From: Rotaria macrura | Lineage: Eukaryota > Rotifera > Eurotatoria > Philodinida > Philodinidae | Direction: 5' to 3' | Length of the DNA: 64,000 nt | Assembly (NCBI GenBank): GCA_900239685.1 | Contig: OENT01000270.1 | Span: forward strand, 80,703-144,702 | Part shown: positions 48,299-61,554 of the stretch, piece by piece | Layout of the letters: each line of letters starts with the position of its first letter | Position numbering within the stretch: the first letter of the stretch is position 1 | Program-made: the position numbers and the translations under genes | Notes under the pieces: generated by a model | Databases searched by the model: none | What the model saw: only the letters and a program-made list of their open reading frames with translations | Told to the model about the DNA's origin: nothing

Positions 48299-50311
48299 TA
48301 GATTATACAATAACATTCATATTTTATTTTCGAACGGACTTCTGCAACATGCTGTAGCCTCCCTACATTTTATTCTCAAAAAAATTGAATTTATCAACAT
48401 AATTAAAATATTCCTCAACAACATATTTTCACAAATATTAAGTTTATGCGTGTAGGAGAAAACTTTCCAAGTAAATGATAATGAATCAAATTGCGAAGTC
48501 ACGCCTTTCAGCTCATTAAATTACATAAAATAATTGTGCATTCAAAGGATACGATCAAAAACCCCTCACAAGTAACGTTCATCGACAGCGAAAATCGATT
48601 CCCTGGGCCCTAAACTGATAGGGGTTACGGCTGGAAATGCCTCAACTTCAGATAAAATTAGTTGTTTGTGTCATAATGTGATCTTGACGTGTCTGAGGAA
48701 CATGGGACATCTTCAAGGACCACTTAGTTGCGATAACGCGAGTACAGCTTGGTGGATGAGACAGAACCATTGCAATCATTGAAAATCGGGTTTCACCTTT
48801 GTCAAATCACAGAATATGAGACGCAGCTAGCGTCAACTGAAAAATGGTGAATGCTGACGAAGCGTTTTGTAAAGAATAGCAAACGCTTTTTGTGTTGCTA
48901 TATGCGATAAGAATGTGTGTTTGTTTGAAAAGAGAGCCACTGTAAGTTCTTTTTTTTGTTTTGTGAATAGATCATGATATGCGCTTCAATGAGTAAAGAA
49001 ATTTTCCACATCGAGCTTGTGAGTCAATGTACGGGTACCTGAGTCGGTCTTCGATTGGGCAAGAATTGCTGGGTTTCAATGGTTATAATGCACTTGGCAG
49101 AGCATATCTACATCCACATCTTCTGAGAATTTTAGAAGTAAGTCTCGCTCACAAAATGCGATGTGGATGGTTTCGAGCTTGCGTGGGCATAACTGTACGT
49201 AGATCTGAGTGTGATGCTGGTGGCATGCGTAAAGTATGACATTTGCAATGATAATTTTATTGATACAGGTGTATCCTATGTCTCCGTCAATACTCATATT
49301 TAGTAGTCAGCATACATTATTTTCTCAGTTTCACTTGAACAACATAGGGGAACTTACACCTTATTGCGAAATAGGTCTTATTTTACTTATCTTAGACTTG
49401 CATTGAATACTCAGTGTGTATTTTTAAAACGAATGTTAATTGAAAAGCTTTCTCAATTATTCATTATAAAATTCGTTATGGATCAAACAATTAATACGAT
49501 CCAAACAGAAAGAACATGTATTTTTCTCCAGCATGTTGTTCTCTTCCAATAGCTCATTTTTATATCAACAACAATTTTTCATTTTTTTTCTGTGTCGCTG
49601 ATGCCGATGTTTCGTGATTTTCAAAACAAAAAGCTCCTTGCAAATAAAAAAACAACGAAGCAATCTGTATTTCGAAATATTCCCTCTTGCTTACAGAGAA
49701 ATGCCATTCGTAACATGTGTAACGCATTCTCTTTCACATTACACCCTCTCCGCAGAACATTGTCTATATTTCGGCGAATGGAAAAAAACTCGATACTTCA
49801 AAAAATGACTTCACCAAATGCTTCCTTTCTCTTTTTTTCTTTTGTCAATTGTGCCACAGTGTGCAGCTATGGGTGTGGATGTATCCAACTATAACTGAGT
49901 GTGCTCAATCTTAATGAGAACGCACAGCCCACCCACGTGCAAATGCACTCCAACACCCATCAGTAAGTCTGAAGTGTTTGAATTTTCGGAAAATGCAATG
50001 GAGTCTTTTGCATGCTATAGAAGGAGAAATGTTTGCTGGTGGATTACTGCAGGAGTTAGATATGCAGTATGAGTTGTGATTTTCCTTCTTCTTTTGACAT
50101 AGTTAACAGTAATGCCTTAGTCCCTCTTTGTAGGCCGTAGGATTAAATAAAAACATAATTTGTGAAAGAAACAAACACTATTGTCACTGCTTGCTTTTCA
50201 AAGAAACAGAATTACAATTGATTCCTTTGCTTTCTGCATTTATTATGATGACGATTAATTCAAGCGAAAATGGTTGCTATGTCAATTTGTCCGACAAACT
50301 TTAAATAAAAG
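48299..50311. other. Intergenic, telomere-like pair, no gene
   Basis: No convincing gene. It has a G-rich tract at 49869-49882 (ATGGGTGTGGATG) facing a C-rich tract at 49925-49961, again an inverted pair. Open frames such as 49027-49239 and 49592-49894 lack recognisable content. Confidence 0.5.
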
Positions 50312-53300
50312 ATGTCCATGGGGTACAATATGGTCGGCGACGTTACGCAAACTCTTCAACGTCTCAAACAGTTAATAGGTCGCATCGTTTCGTCCTTTAA
50401 CATGGCATTATGGAGTTTTGATCAGAATGACGAAACTGATATGTTTAGTAGCCAACTGATAACGCTAGTTATCGAAGGGCTTGAAAAACTGCTGCATTTT
50501 TCAAACGATGCGTTATTTTTGATTGATGACATCTGGCTGAAGAATCGTCTCCGTCGAGGGAACAGAGCGTTTGGATGGTCTACCACACGAAATTGTTTCG
50601 AATGATGAAAATATGAAAGGCACAGATTCTATCGGGCTAATTTTACTTACCGATCCCTGGAAAATTTATGAGGAAGAAATTGAGTTGATCGAAGATCATT
50701 TTCTGATAGAGTACGATATGGAAAACACAGTAGGCTAGCAACGATTTGAACGAGTCCAACAATACGAAAATGAGTTAAACAGAAGAAAAGAAGAATTACA
50801 ATCTGTGAATCGGCAAGGACAACGTAAGGCTATGCTTGAGTTATGTCAAGAGTATCATCTTTTCCTGACGAAATACTTGGAAGCTTGTATTTCAATTCAT
50901 TGTTCTATTCCCATACGATCTATCAAAGTTGAACATGTAAATCACCTTCTTAAAACTTGTAAGAAGACTGATATAGAAAAGGGCAATAAATCTGCATTTC
51001 TGTCATCGTCAAAAGGTATAACAGTGCCTCTAGGTTTAGGTTTTTACCAGTTATCCCAAATGTTACTGAAGAACGATGATACTGATCCTTTTATACCATC
51101 TCAAAAGAAACTTGGCATGCCTTCCCAAGGACATACAGGAGAACACATCGATACAAAATCCTTGTTAGAAATTCACAAATGGTCTCTGATCATAGGAAAT
51201 CCGGGATGTGACAAAACCACTTTATTAAGAACAAATCTACTGCAATATGCGCTCTCTTTGCCTCGCGAACACAGAACCTTGATCTCTTCCAGAGGATTAG
51301 ACAGATGGCAAAAACTTGCCATTCGGTTTTATCGAAATAAGCAAACTCTAAGCGCACTGTACGATTACCAATCTTGATTCGAATTGATGACCCGATCACA
51401 TGGCTTAAGGTGCATCCTTCACTGGACGTGTTAGGCTACATTCGGTATCAGGAGACATTTTTATAAAAAAAAGTCCACTGAACGTTTCAATCCTAAGTGA
51501 ATTTATCTATCGTGGACATGCTCTACTCTTATTCGATGGTTCGGATGAAGTTTCGAATTATGATGAGCAAAGACGTGTTGTTCATTTCATCGATACGTTC
51601 ATGGATAAATATAAACGAACGCCGGAGAATAATTTGGTGAATGATGAAGAAACCATCGTCAATGAATGGGGAGGATTGGCTTGCCAATATCCTCGATTAG
51701 TCGGTGGAAATCAGATAATACTGACTTCTCGTGTTACTGGTTACTCTTTATTTCCTCTCAAAGTGAAAAAGCTCATCGTTTTTCAGCAGGTACCATTTGC
51801 TAAATCAGCCTCTCAAGCTTTTATCACTCATTGGCTTGTTCATGTTCGATACAGTCTTGGGCAACCATGTGTTCAATATGGAATTCTCGATAAGCAAAAA
51901 GTGAAAGAGACTAAGGATAACGTAAAACAGAGACTTCTTCAAGTTGACGAAAAATTTTCATCGCATCCTAAGATGTTGTCATTAGTCTTGCTTATGCCGT
52001 ATAGAATAAACAAACACGAGGGAACTGATATCAGATTGGCTGCACGTGTTACTGTCTATGAATACACAGTAAAATGTGCCTTGAACAATTTACAACAATC
52101 ACCGAAGATCGACCTAACGACTGAAATTATAGACTATATACTTATGAATATGGCTATGCATCTTCATGTGAATGTTCCGTCTGAAGCTTTTTTCTCTCTC
52201 AGAGGCTTTTACCCATACAAGTCGATACAGGTTTCGAAATTTTCTTTGGAAGTCCAAGAGAAACAGTTTCTTTCCTTGGTCACTGCGAATTTTGGTTTTG
52301 TTGCTGCTCGAGGCTTAGACGATTACGGATTTGCACATCTTACTTTTCAAGAATATTTCGTTGCTATGAGAATCGTGAAGTCATACAAGATAGATTGTTG
52401 TTCATCAATTTTGCTAGTCAAACGAGTATTTCTATACTTGATGAAAGCTAAATTTCGCGAAACTCTCGAGCTCCTTATCGATTGGATAAAATGGATGTGG
52501 AATCAATCTGATGTAGAGGAATTCTATCTTGAACTATCAAAGCAATACCTTGGATCAGTTCCAATCGGTGCTTTCTTTTTAGTTGATATTCTTGATAATT
52601 ATTCGACAAACCCTCCATCGATTGTACTCCGACGACTTTGGACTCAGCTCATTTTCTCTTCCAACATGGATGGAAGTTTATTCATGGAGTATGTATGGAC
52701 TGGGCTAAGTAAAGCAAGTAATGAAGCAATTATGTTTGTTGAAGAGCTTTTAAATTTACCAATTGAGAAATACGAAATCCTTTGTTGCTTCATCATGCTT
52801 TCACTACGAACTACGAAGCACAGGGCATTTGAGATACCAGAGTGGTTATCATTTGACATTTTGGTCAAACTGGATGCTCGGGAGAATAGGAATGAATGCA
52901 TTGAAACCATGATCGATTTGACCTACCGCCTTATCATATGCGATATCCGATATAACACATATAATTTCAGACTAGATAATCCTTTTATTGATCGAAATAT
53001 TGATTTATCTCATGTTCATCCAGCTATCTTATCAGTTATCATAGTTCTTTGTGGAGGATTTTACAATGTTGAACACAATAACTTTCTCGACTACTATTCT
53101 TCTTCGACGAGAAAGCTGAAACTTATTCAATTTCACCCAGCACGGCTACATCGATCAACATCTTTGTTCGACATCTTCTCTGAATATTTTTTTGGAGAAT
53201 TTGAGACATTGTCCTCGTTGGCAGGAGTCGAGTGGTTGATTGATAAATGCTTAATAATAATACGAAAGGCATCTCATGATGACGTATCAACACGAATACT

Positions 53301-56300
53301 CGATGCGTTTGTCAGTCTTTTGTGCCCCCAATGATTCAAGGAACCAGTAATGTATGAGTGTTGGCTCAGATGTCCAACATTTCCTCGTGCACTCTATCGA
53401 TTGAAATTAGGCGTTCATTACATGCGCCAGTTTTATTCGAGTAGTGATTTTACCAATATTCTCTCCCGAACACGATCACTTTCAACTTATTGTGAGGACA
53501 CAAATATTGGCGAGTCAGATCTTAGAGAATCACTTTGCATCTGTTTCTGAGACATCCATGGCTTGAAAAATAGAATCATTGATCGTTGCCGTTTATGCTG
53601 CTTTATCACACTTATTCTCTCCTCCGCTATTGACCATTATTACTTTGAGCGAAATTTCCCCTCTATCCATAACATTAGCAAAAGATGAACTGTTTGCTAG
53701 AAGTACTCTGGTATCGTCTTCCCATCTTATGTCTGCCCTATTGAATCCTTCATCAAGTCCCGTCGATCATAAGTGTGTTGAAGCTGTTAAGTGGCAGCAA
53801 AATCAGCATCCTTATCAAGTTTATTCAAAACTTCCGTTGTTTTTAGTGGTATTTACTGCGCCCAACGTCGACCACTCCTTGAACGTTTGATATTAACACA
53901 GAGAACCGTTCGAACAAATAAGATAAGCGCAAGCAGCAATGGAACTTTACCGTTTTCCGTACTTTTAAACGAAGTTCTACTGTATATTGTGCAAATGATA
54001 AAAACGCCTTTTCTATTCGAGAAGAAACCTGTAAGACCTCTAATGTGACTGCAGACACTAACGGACGATATTGTTGAGTGTCATTTAGAGAACGATGCGC
54101 AAGCCATTATACATGAAATGAAAACAGATGGTACACATTTCTATCGCAATTACTACATCGGTGAACATGAACAAAATACTACCCTCCAGCAAATTTCTGA
54201 ATTCCCAAAACTGATTATTGACTGACAGAACTGTCAAATCTTACTCGATGGAAATTAAGAGAACAATGGCTCAGTACTATTTAGCTCGTCCATCACCCGT
54301 GCTCACATTTTACCATCGACTCGAAAAGAGGACAAACTCTTTGGAGATTTTATGGAAATAGGAAGAGCCATTCGAGATCCATTGTTGAGAGTACTTTGTT
54401 TTCGGCATCTTCGCGAAGTCGCTCGCTCATGCGTTGGTTCTAAATATTATTACTATTTGAAAAATGAAGTTTTTTTGAGTTTAGAGAAACTGCCCACTAA
54501 CTTAGATCCCTTACTATCAGTACTAGTTCTGAGCGTCTGTGCTAAAGATGGGAAGGAGCTGACTGTGCCAAGAGCACGTTACTCTGACATGTCAAGGTAA
54601 ATTCAGTTCGCACTAAACGATGGACGTCCTTTCACATGATATAAGAGTAATCAACATACTCCCTTAGCAAGACAGGATACTAGTGCACGTAACAAATGGT
54701 GAACATTCTTTTCCATGACATGCGGTCAAGGACCATATTAAGTAGATAGAATAGGTTAATCGAATTAGCTATAATCAAGGGACGTCCTTCTCTATGACAC
54801 AGATCAGTGGCATATTGTTATGCGTATAGTTGAGCATACGTTAACTTATAAACGTCCTTCCGAATGACATCCCGTAATATTCATGAGGGATACAGAGTAG
54901 TTTCCGTATCCTCTTTTTCCTCCTCTTTCTCTCTAGTTCGTCTCTCTCTTTCTTCTCTTTTCTTTTTAGTTAGTCTCTCTACTCTTCTCTCTCTCTGCTT
55001 CTATATAACTCTCTTAGTGTGTGCGTACATGAAAGGGATTGTGGAATCTTTCAAGAGAAGCGATACATAAGTGTAATTGTCATAGCAGAGCGCTGCTCTA
55101 TTGCTTGTTTTACAGTAAGTATTAATAAATTATCTTATTTGGGTACTATTCAACGATCTTATTTATACCGTCACACTCTTTTACGAGTTGTTAACCTTCA
55201 TTTTATCTCGAATAGAAGATATAAGTTATATCTTCAATTAAAATTCGTTGCATTGACGTCAACTTTAAGTCGAGTATTCTCGTTTGATTCAACGACTATA
55301 ACAACTAACCCAATAGATATTGAGGAAGCACACGACCAAGAAGCGGTTTTTAGAGCGCTAAGAAATACATTCGGTGTGAATAGGCAAAATGTTCTTTCTC
55401 GTACATTTCTTGCTCTGTCAAATCGATCAGAAATCCTCGAAATGAAGTCCCCTCCGCTTAATGAACTCCTTCGAAGTAATACGTTGTCCGATGCATCCAG
55501 AAATATCCTTCTTGCTCAAATGTATCTCATGGAAGTAACGGTAGATGCTCAAACACTTACGGAATTCAGCATAGAAGTGATACCATCTTTGCCACCACGT
55601 CGGATCGCACACTATTTTTCACCGAAATATTTTGGTATCTTCAAGCATCGACAAACACTGTTGATTAATAGACTGCTCGAGCGATCGAAAGTATTTGAGA
55701 ACGAACCAATCGAAATTTCCTTTTATGAGTTTCATGTCTGTATTGATTTCGAGGATAGAGATCGACCGATAATTGAAAACTGGCTCCAATACCATAATGA
55801 TGAACATCGATGTGAATTTGCTGCACTTGCTGTCTTCTTATTTGTTCGTAGTCGAAAGAAGATGACGCAAACACTGCGTTCTCTGATAGAAATGATCATC
55901 ACCAAAAGATTGACGAGTGGCATCGACAAATTTCGTCGTATAATTAGAGCTAGCTTTACAGAGCACCGTGTCATGCCAACTATTGTAGAGCGGTTGCCTC
56001 GGAGTGTATCGATGCTGTCCCTTCTGAAAAATCTACAGATTCGTTCATTGGGCGGACTCTTCCCCACGTATGTTGTTAAAACGATCGAGGACATGGAGCG
56101 CGTATTAGAGGGAGAACGTTGTAGAATTATTTCATCGGAAGCTTTCTCCCCTTTGATGATCTATCCAACAAATTATTTGAACAGCTCAACAGTCTATTTC
56201 AAAGTGAAGATCTACCAAATGCTCAACAAGTCGCTGCTTTCACGTTGGCGACGTACAAGAAAGGAATAATCATATTAAATGAATCATTGCAAGCACGCTG

Positions 56301-57363
56301 TGACCAGTACGAAATTCTATCACCTGAGCGATGTAAATTATTATCGGAACACTTTTCAGTCGCATGTCTTTTAGCTTTAAGACATTCCACAGATACCGAA
56401 ATATCAACAGAAAAAACCAATTTGCTGTTTTCTTATTGCTCAAGACTATATGCCACTTCTTGTGCATCGCAAAAAATTCAACAACACGCTCTCGCCTGTC
56501 ACCTATCTCACCAAGGAGCCGAACAATGTGAAAATCAGCATTAGTTCGGTGGTCAGGAAATGAATCTACACAATCTTTACTCTGCTCATTTGATAAATAC
56601 CAGCAGTTATTTGACGGAAAGGTTGCAAGTCTATCATCGGACTTGGATAAGGAAAATAGCCAAAATAATTGGCCTACATCAACAAACATTGCTGAAACCA
56701 TTTCTCAATGAACTCTATTCACATATCGCTGGAACAGCAAAGACATTTCAGACAACTCCACAGTCTAATATATTAGCTGTAGCCATGGAACTTGTTCGTG
56801 AGTATACAGATACCTTTCTTGCGGCGATTAAAATTAATCATTCTTTCAGTGAAGAGCATTTTAAAGAACAACTCTACTTCCTAAATCAACGAGGCACTCT
56901 TGCTCAACGAAAGATGTGCATTGAGATGTATGCCGCTTTTGAAGTGCCGACATATGATTTTATCGAAATGGTATTTTCCGTAAGCCTCGAAGATTTCTCT
57001 ACGCTAAAGTCCGACACCTATAGTTGTTACTCAAATGCTGCCCAAGCCACTCGAGATGTTTTGGAGAGTATAATGTCTTATCTGGAATCTCTGTCCATCA
57101 AACAACGTCATCTTGCTGTACAATGGTTACTCGAATTTGTTCGTCGCGATGTCTTAGCAGCAGCTGAAATTGAATCATGGCTCTACAAAGTTCCGGACTA
57201 TGTGAAATCGTATAACATTATGAACCACATATGTCACACATCATGTTTGTCACCTGTAACAAGAGGAAAAATCCTACCCCCCACTACAGCTGAAGAGATT
57301 GCGCTTTCCTTCGATGAAACATTGCAATCATCGCTTTTACCAATGAATCGCACACTAAAATAA
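50312..57363 (+). pseudogene. Broken NACHT-type STAND NTPase gene with helical C-terminal region
   Basis: Remains of a large (over 2000 codon) NACHT protein, the NTPase class of animal NLR-type signalling proteins. A helical N-terminus (from 50312) leads to a Walker A, GNPGCDKTTLLR, near 51200. The NACHT core RLPILIRIDDP lies near 51360, Walker B GHALLLFDGSDE near 51520, and GFAHLTFQEYFVA near 52330. Long alpha-helical repeat-like sequence runs to 57363. The reading frame changes at about 50575, 51345, 51468 and 56200. In-frame stops occur at 50736, 53332 and 56542, with a decayed stretch at 53550-54350. A 0.66-kb insertion splits it near 54595. Intron removal does not explain the shifts. The Walker A has Asp where Gly/Ser is usual. 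Long open blocks (51601-53334, 55258-56269, 56560-57363) suggest fairly recent inactivation. Sequencing error could explain one or two lesions but not all. Confidence 0.85.
54596..55257. mobile_element. Insertion within the NACHT pseudogene (possible LTR-like or unknown element)
   Basis: A block of about 662 bp flanked by GTCAA at 54591-54595 and 55258-55262. Removing the block and one GTCAA joins the NACHT frame without a shift, which supports a real insertion. Its left part has four diverged copies of a CGTCCTT-N4-ATGACA motif (starting near 54622, 54704, 54780 and 54852). A CT-rich tract (54900-55010) and TATATAA follow. The layout resembles a solo LTR, but the ends do not show TG..CA. Confidence 0.55.
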
Positions 57364-58710
57364 AATGTATCGTACTTATTTGTCCCAAGTTATAGTGTCG
57401 CCGGTTCAATCGAGAGAGTCTGAGAGTGAAAGTGAGCATGAATCTAAAACAATAGTTAAATAAGGTTATTCTTTTACTTACTCTAATATAGCCTTTTCCC
57501 CTGTTTTTAGTGCCTCCACTTTGTTCCAGACATTTCTTCTCAGGTTTTTTCTATGTGCGAAAGCCGGAAAAATGATCAAACCTGAATACAAACAAGAAAA
57601 ATATCAATATGAAAAAAATTAGGCTTTACGACTAGGATACGAAACAATAATTGAAAAGATGCGTTTTTAAGAATAACATATGTGATGCGAAATATATGAA
57701 TAAAACATGAATAAATAATCGAATAAGATAAGTTCAGGACAGTCAAGAATAAAAATAATTAAAAAGAAGAATAAATAAATGCAGCGCTGGTTGCTGTGGA
57801 TGTGAGTAGGGGTCTGGATCTCGTACTGGGTCAGAATCTCGGGCTAGGTCAGGGCTGGGATATCAGTGAGTGGGTGTAGACTATCTATTTCCCATAGCTA
57901 CACAGACAGCAATATCTGCACCCATAACTACATACCCACCCATTCGTACCCACATTCTCTTAAAGTCTATTGTAAGTATGCCTTTTGAAGTAAAATCTCT
58001 CGTCATATCTGTGAGTGAAATAATTAGGCTTCTAGAACTTTCTGTTCGAATAAAACAGGCCTTGACATTTGTGCGGATACTAAACGATCGTAGGTTATTT
58101 GTGCTTCTAATTTCTGTTAGGATATTTTTGATTAGTTTTGATGAAATACTGTAACCTAAATAATAAACATTATGTAACACTTGATTTGATCTCACGAGGA
58201 ACTAGGGAAAAAATGAATGCTTCTGAAAATACTGACGCATCTGAAGCAAATAGATTACTCATAACTGGGCCATTACTTACTTATAAAAGTTATTAAGTAT
58301 TGATAATGTGAAAATAGTTAGGTTTCAATTATTAAAAATATGCTTATCGATAAATTCTTCTTTACGTAGTTTCCTACCACCATTAATATGAAATGTAACT
58401 ACTGTAATGATTTCTTAAGCACATTCTCTTTTAGTATTACCAGTGATTCGACATTTGCATATCAAATCAAAGAAATGAAAAACATGATCCTAATTCTTTT
58501 AGATAATCAATCAAAAAAAAATAAGGATCGAAAATTCATTAAAATCAATTGTACCATCGTTTATTTGTTTTGTTTCATAGATAGATTCTTTTGTATATTC
58601 AGTAAATATTTTCTTCTTTAATTGATGTGATAAGTAACGATGAAGAGAGTTCTAAATCTTAAGAATTATCTGTGCATACTAAAAAATATTTTTCAATCAA
58701 ATACGTAATA
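57364..58710. other. Intergenic, telomere-like tracts, no gene
   Basis: G-rich degenerate tracts at 57793-57877 (GTGAGTAGGGGTCTGG, GAGTGGGTGTAG) face C-rich tracts at 57918-57957 (CCCATAACTACATACCCACC). The remainder is AT-rich with no coding signal. Confidence 0.5.
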
Positions 58711-58900
58711 CAGTGAAACCTCCGTATAGTGAACACCAACGGGACCCTCCAAAAAGTGTTCACTATAGGAGGTGTTCATTATGTAGAGGTTTTACAGTGA
58801 ATAAAATATTTATATTCATATGCATAATTCATAATTATTTTTAATTGAAAACCACCACCTGGTGTGTTAGAATTCGTTCAAGTTATTGTAAAGTGAAAAA

Positions 58901-59097
58901 CAGGGGCGTAAAGACCCCCCTGATTTTGAAAATTTTGTGTTTTTGGTACAAAAAAATTGAAAAAAAGCTCTTTTCTGGGGACTTTAGTTGCTGAATTGAT
59001 ATGAATAAAGACCTTACGCCCCCCCCCCCGCTTTTGAAATATTGAGATGGGGGGTCGTTACGCCCCCCCCTGCTCTCGAGACTTCCGTGCGCCCCTG
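58901..59097. mobile_element. hAT-type MITE with perfect 8-bp target duplication
   Basis: A 197-bp element with ends CAGGGGCG and CGCCCCTG, flanked by identical GTGAAAAA (58893-58900 and 59098-59105). It is inserted inside the pogo-like remnant. It is rich in C runs (CGTAAAGACCCCCC, TTACGCCCCCCCCC) that can pair internally. It has no coding capacity. Confidence 0.88.
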
Positions 59098-59217
59098 GTG
59101 AAAAAAACAACTTTTCAGAATATAACATATTTATTAAATTTATCAAATATAGTAAAAATCTATTTTTTTCATTTATTGTGTACAAATACAAATACATTTA
59201 ATTTTTATGAAAAAAAG

Positions 59218-59409
59218 TCATCGATTTTTGTTTGATGCTTCATTCTGTTCGTAATCTTCAATGTATTCAGATTTGCGCTTGAGAATGTTTGAAACACTAC
59301 CGATCGAGATCTTGTACTTGTTGGCTAATGTACGATACGAACAATGTTCTACACTTTCACGAATTAATTCTACCTTTCTTGAGAGGCTTAGTGTGTGTCT
59401 CGTCGTCAT
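59218..59409 (-). CDS. Isolated CENP-B/pogo-type N-terminal HTH frame in a transposon remnant
   Basis: A 63-codon frame from the ATG at 59409. The segment LSLSRKVELIRES...SYRTLANKY.IS.GSVSNILKRK matches the Psq/CENP-B N-terminal helix-turn-helix that binds the ends of pogo-like transposons. The frame ends after a short acidic tail with no second HTH and no DDE domain, so it is about one seventh of a normal transposase. It is intact within the deleted element. Whether it is expressed is unknown; a DNA-binding-only peptide could in principle compete with full transposase. Confidence 0.7.
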   Translation of the reverse strand: MTTRHTLSLSRKVELIRESVEHCSYRTLANKYKISIGSVSNILKRKSEYIEDYEQNEASNKNR

Positions 59410-59848
59410 ATCGTTTACATAAAAGAAGAATGTATTCATCTTATCGTGTACGATAGAATAACTCGTTGCGGACTATTCACTCTCTTTATTCTTTTTGTTC
59501 GGTCTGTGCAACAAATATCAATGGTTCTTTTCTTGTTAGATAAAAGCGATAACATTTCTTTTGATGAAAAGACCAACAATCATTTTGTTTAATGATCATT
59601 TAGAATGTGCGCTAAGTGATTTTTTCTCTTTTAACTTACATGCATATATGAACATTGTTGCACATCTGTTCATTATATAGAGGTTTTTCTTCTGTACGGA
59701 CCAAAAAAAAGCGTTCACTGTTCAGAGTTGAGAGGTGTTCATTATGTAGAGGTCTATTTCCAGCAAAAATTGATCGGGCGGACCGAAGTATTCGTTCAAA
59801 CAGGAGGTGTTCATTTTATAGAGGTGTTCACTAATAGAGGTTTTACTG

Positions 59849-61554
59849 TATATATCAACGTTGAATTTCTTCTGTTAGTAGTAAAAATAATCAAATAATT
59901 ACAAATTCAAAGAGAGAACCAGTATTAAATTTCTTGATAATTTGAGACGCCTTTAAAACTGCGACTATTTCTAAAATATTCTATAAAAAAGAGTAAGAAT
60001 TTATCAGTGAAATAAAAGCGAACGTTTTTCGGTTAACTCGATAGATGGACGGTTTTTCTTTTTCTTTCGACACATATCGAAGGAACAGTCTGCGTTAGAA
60101 TAAAATGCTTCGCTTTTCGTACCGAGTACTTTCTTTCCCTCACGTCACAAATATCGTGTAGAACTCAAAAATTAAAATATATTAGATATATGCGCGTATA
60201 AATATTTGAATGATTAATGCCGAAATATTTTATTTGCATACTTAGTGGAAATCGCTCAAGTTCATCAAAATTGATCTAAGATATCTATCATTTTGAATTC
60301 TGAAATATAAAAGAAACGAAGTAAAGCCGATTTATAGCACCAGGCATATTAGTTTTCAAGGTTAAGTCTTTACTCTTCTGTAAGAAATGATGAAAATAAA
60401 ATATTTTAAAATTCCTAGCTAAAAAAATATATTGATCCATTGCCTTCTTTTCATATAATTAAATTTCATTTCGATGTTCTAGCAAATAATGACATCCAAT
60501 AAGCTAAGATCACCTGATGAATGCTCTATATTTCTTTCATAAAATGTATGATAGGAAAAAAGCACTGTTAACTGTTATATTTGGATAAAAAACTCAATGA
60601 TGACATTATTTTAAAAGGGATTCATGGCAAACAATATTTGAATCAATCAATGTATTCATAAGAATATTTGGACCTCGTGTTAGAGAAATTCCTTTGAAAA
60701 TTTATTTGCTAACATTCAAATCTACGTAGAACAAATAGATTTTAATGAAGTCTAATGCACGTTATTGTACAAGAAACATTACAATACAGCTAATTTTATT
60801 ATACAAATCGATGAAATTTCATATTGCATTTATGTACTAAAGTGATATAAAACATTTATCAAATTAAAGACGTAGATCATAATAAAAAATAACAATGATG
60901 CCAAGAAAGAAGAATTTCGCATCTTGTATAGAGATATGACTTTTTAAAGCTCATCTTTACAAAACCGTGAAGTCCCTTTTTATCTGCATCCTAGTTAATA
61001 TTTTCGATTATTTTTATGCATGCCGGCACTTTTTGATAAGTTGTGATTCTTATAACAAAATATTAGTCTTCAGGTTAAAAATCATTTGCCGATGTTTTTT
61101 AGCTCACCAATGAGGGCATGAGTATGGATGTCTCTGTCATCGTGGCTGTCGGTCTGAGTGTGAAGAACAGTTACACCCACACCCCATGTGAGTAAGCGAT
61201 AGGTAGTCGTTAGTTTTCTATAAAGGCACACCCAGAAAAACTCACATCTAGTCACATTCTGTTGAAGTGGCGAATTCCTATGGGTAAGTTATGGTTTGAT
61301 TTTAGCTCTAAGGGTGAGTGTTATGAAGGTGCTAAGTATTGTTGGGGAAATGATAAGGTGGGAGTGAGTATTTGAGTATGCTGCACACTGGTTCCAACTG
61401 CCCACACTCATACCCAATAGCATTTAAATTGTATGTATCTCCAAACGACGAAAAATATCATGATAAAATGGGTAGTTTTTGATCAATATAACTAGAAAAA
61501 TATGACGAGAGCGCAAACAATTCTGAAGACAATTCCTTTTAGTCCAAACACAAC
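59849..61554. other. Intergenic, telomere-like tracts, no gene
   Basis: AT-rich with no convincing exons. Degenerate G-rich and C-rich tracts lie at 61120-61200 (including TTACACCCACACCCC near 61171) and 61225-61425. They overlap the 3' side of the beta-lactamase-like gene. Confidence 0.5.

Larger units (their letters stand above)
58711..59848 (-). mobile_element. pogo-like DNA transposon remnant
   Basis: Inverted ends CAGTGAAACCTCCGTATAGT and, at the right, ACTAATAGAGGTTTTACTG, with TA on both sides (58709-58710 and 59849-59850), as in Tc1/mariner-pogo insertion. Variants of GGTGTTCATTATGTAGAGGT recur near both ends. The only coding remnant is a CENP-B/pogo-type HTH on the minus strand; the DDE nuclease is absent. 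It is 1138 bp long, about 930 bp without the nested MITE. Confidence 0.8.

Noticed and set aside
58883-59197. 104-codon minus-strand frame
   Set aside because: It crosses the boundary of the hAT MITE and is C-run low complexity.
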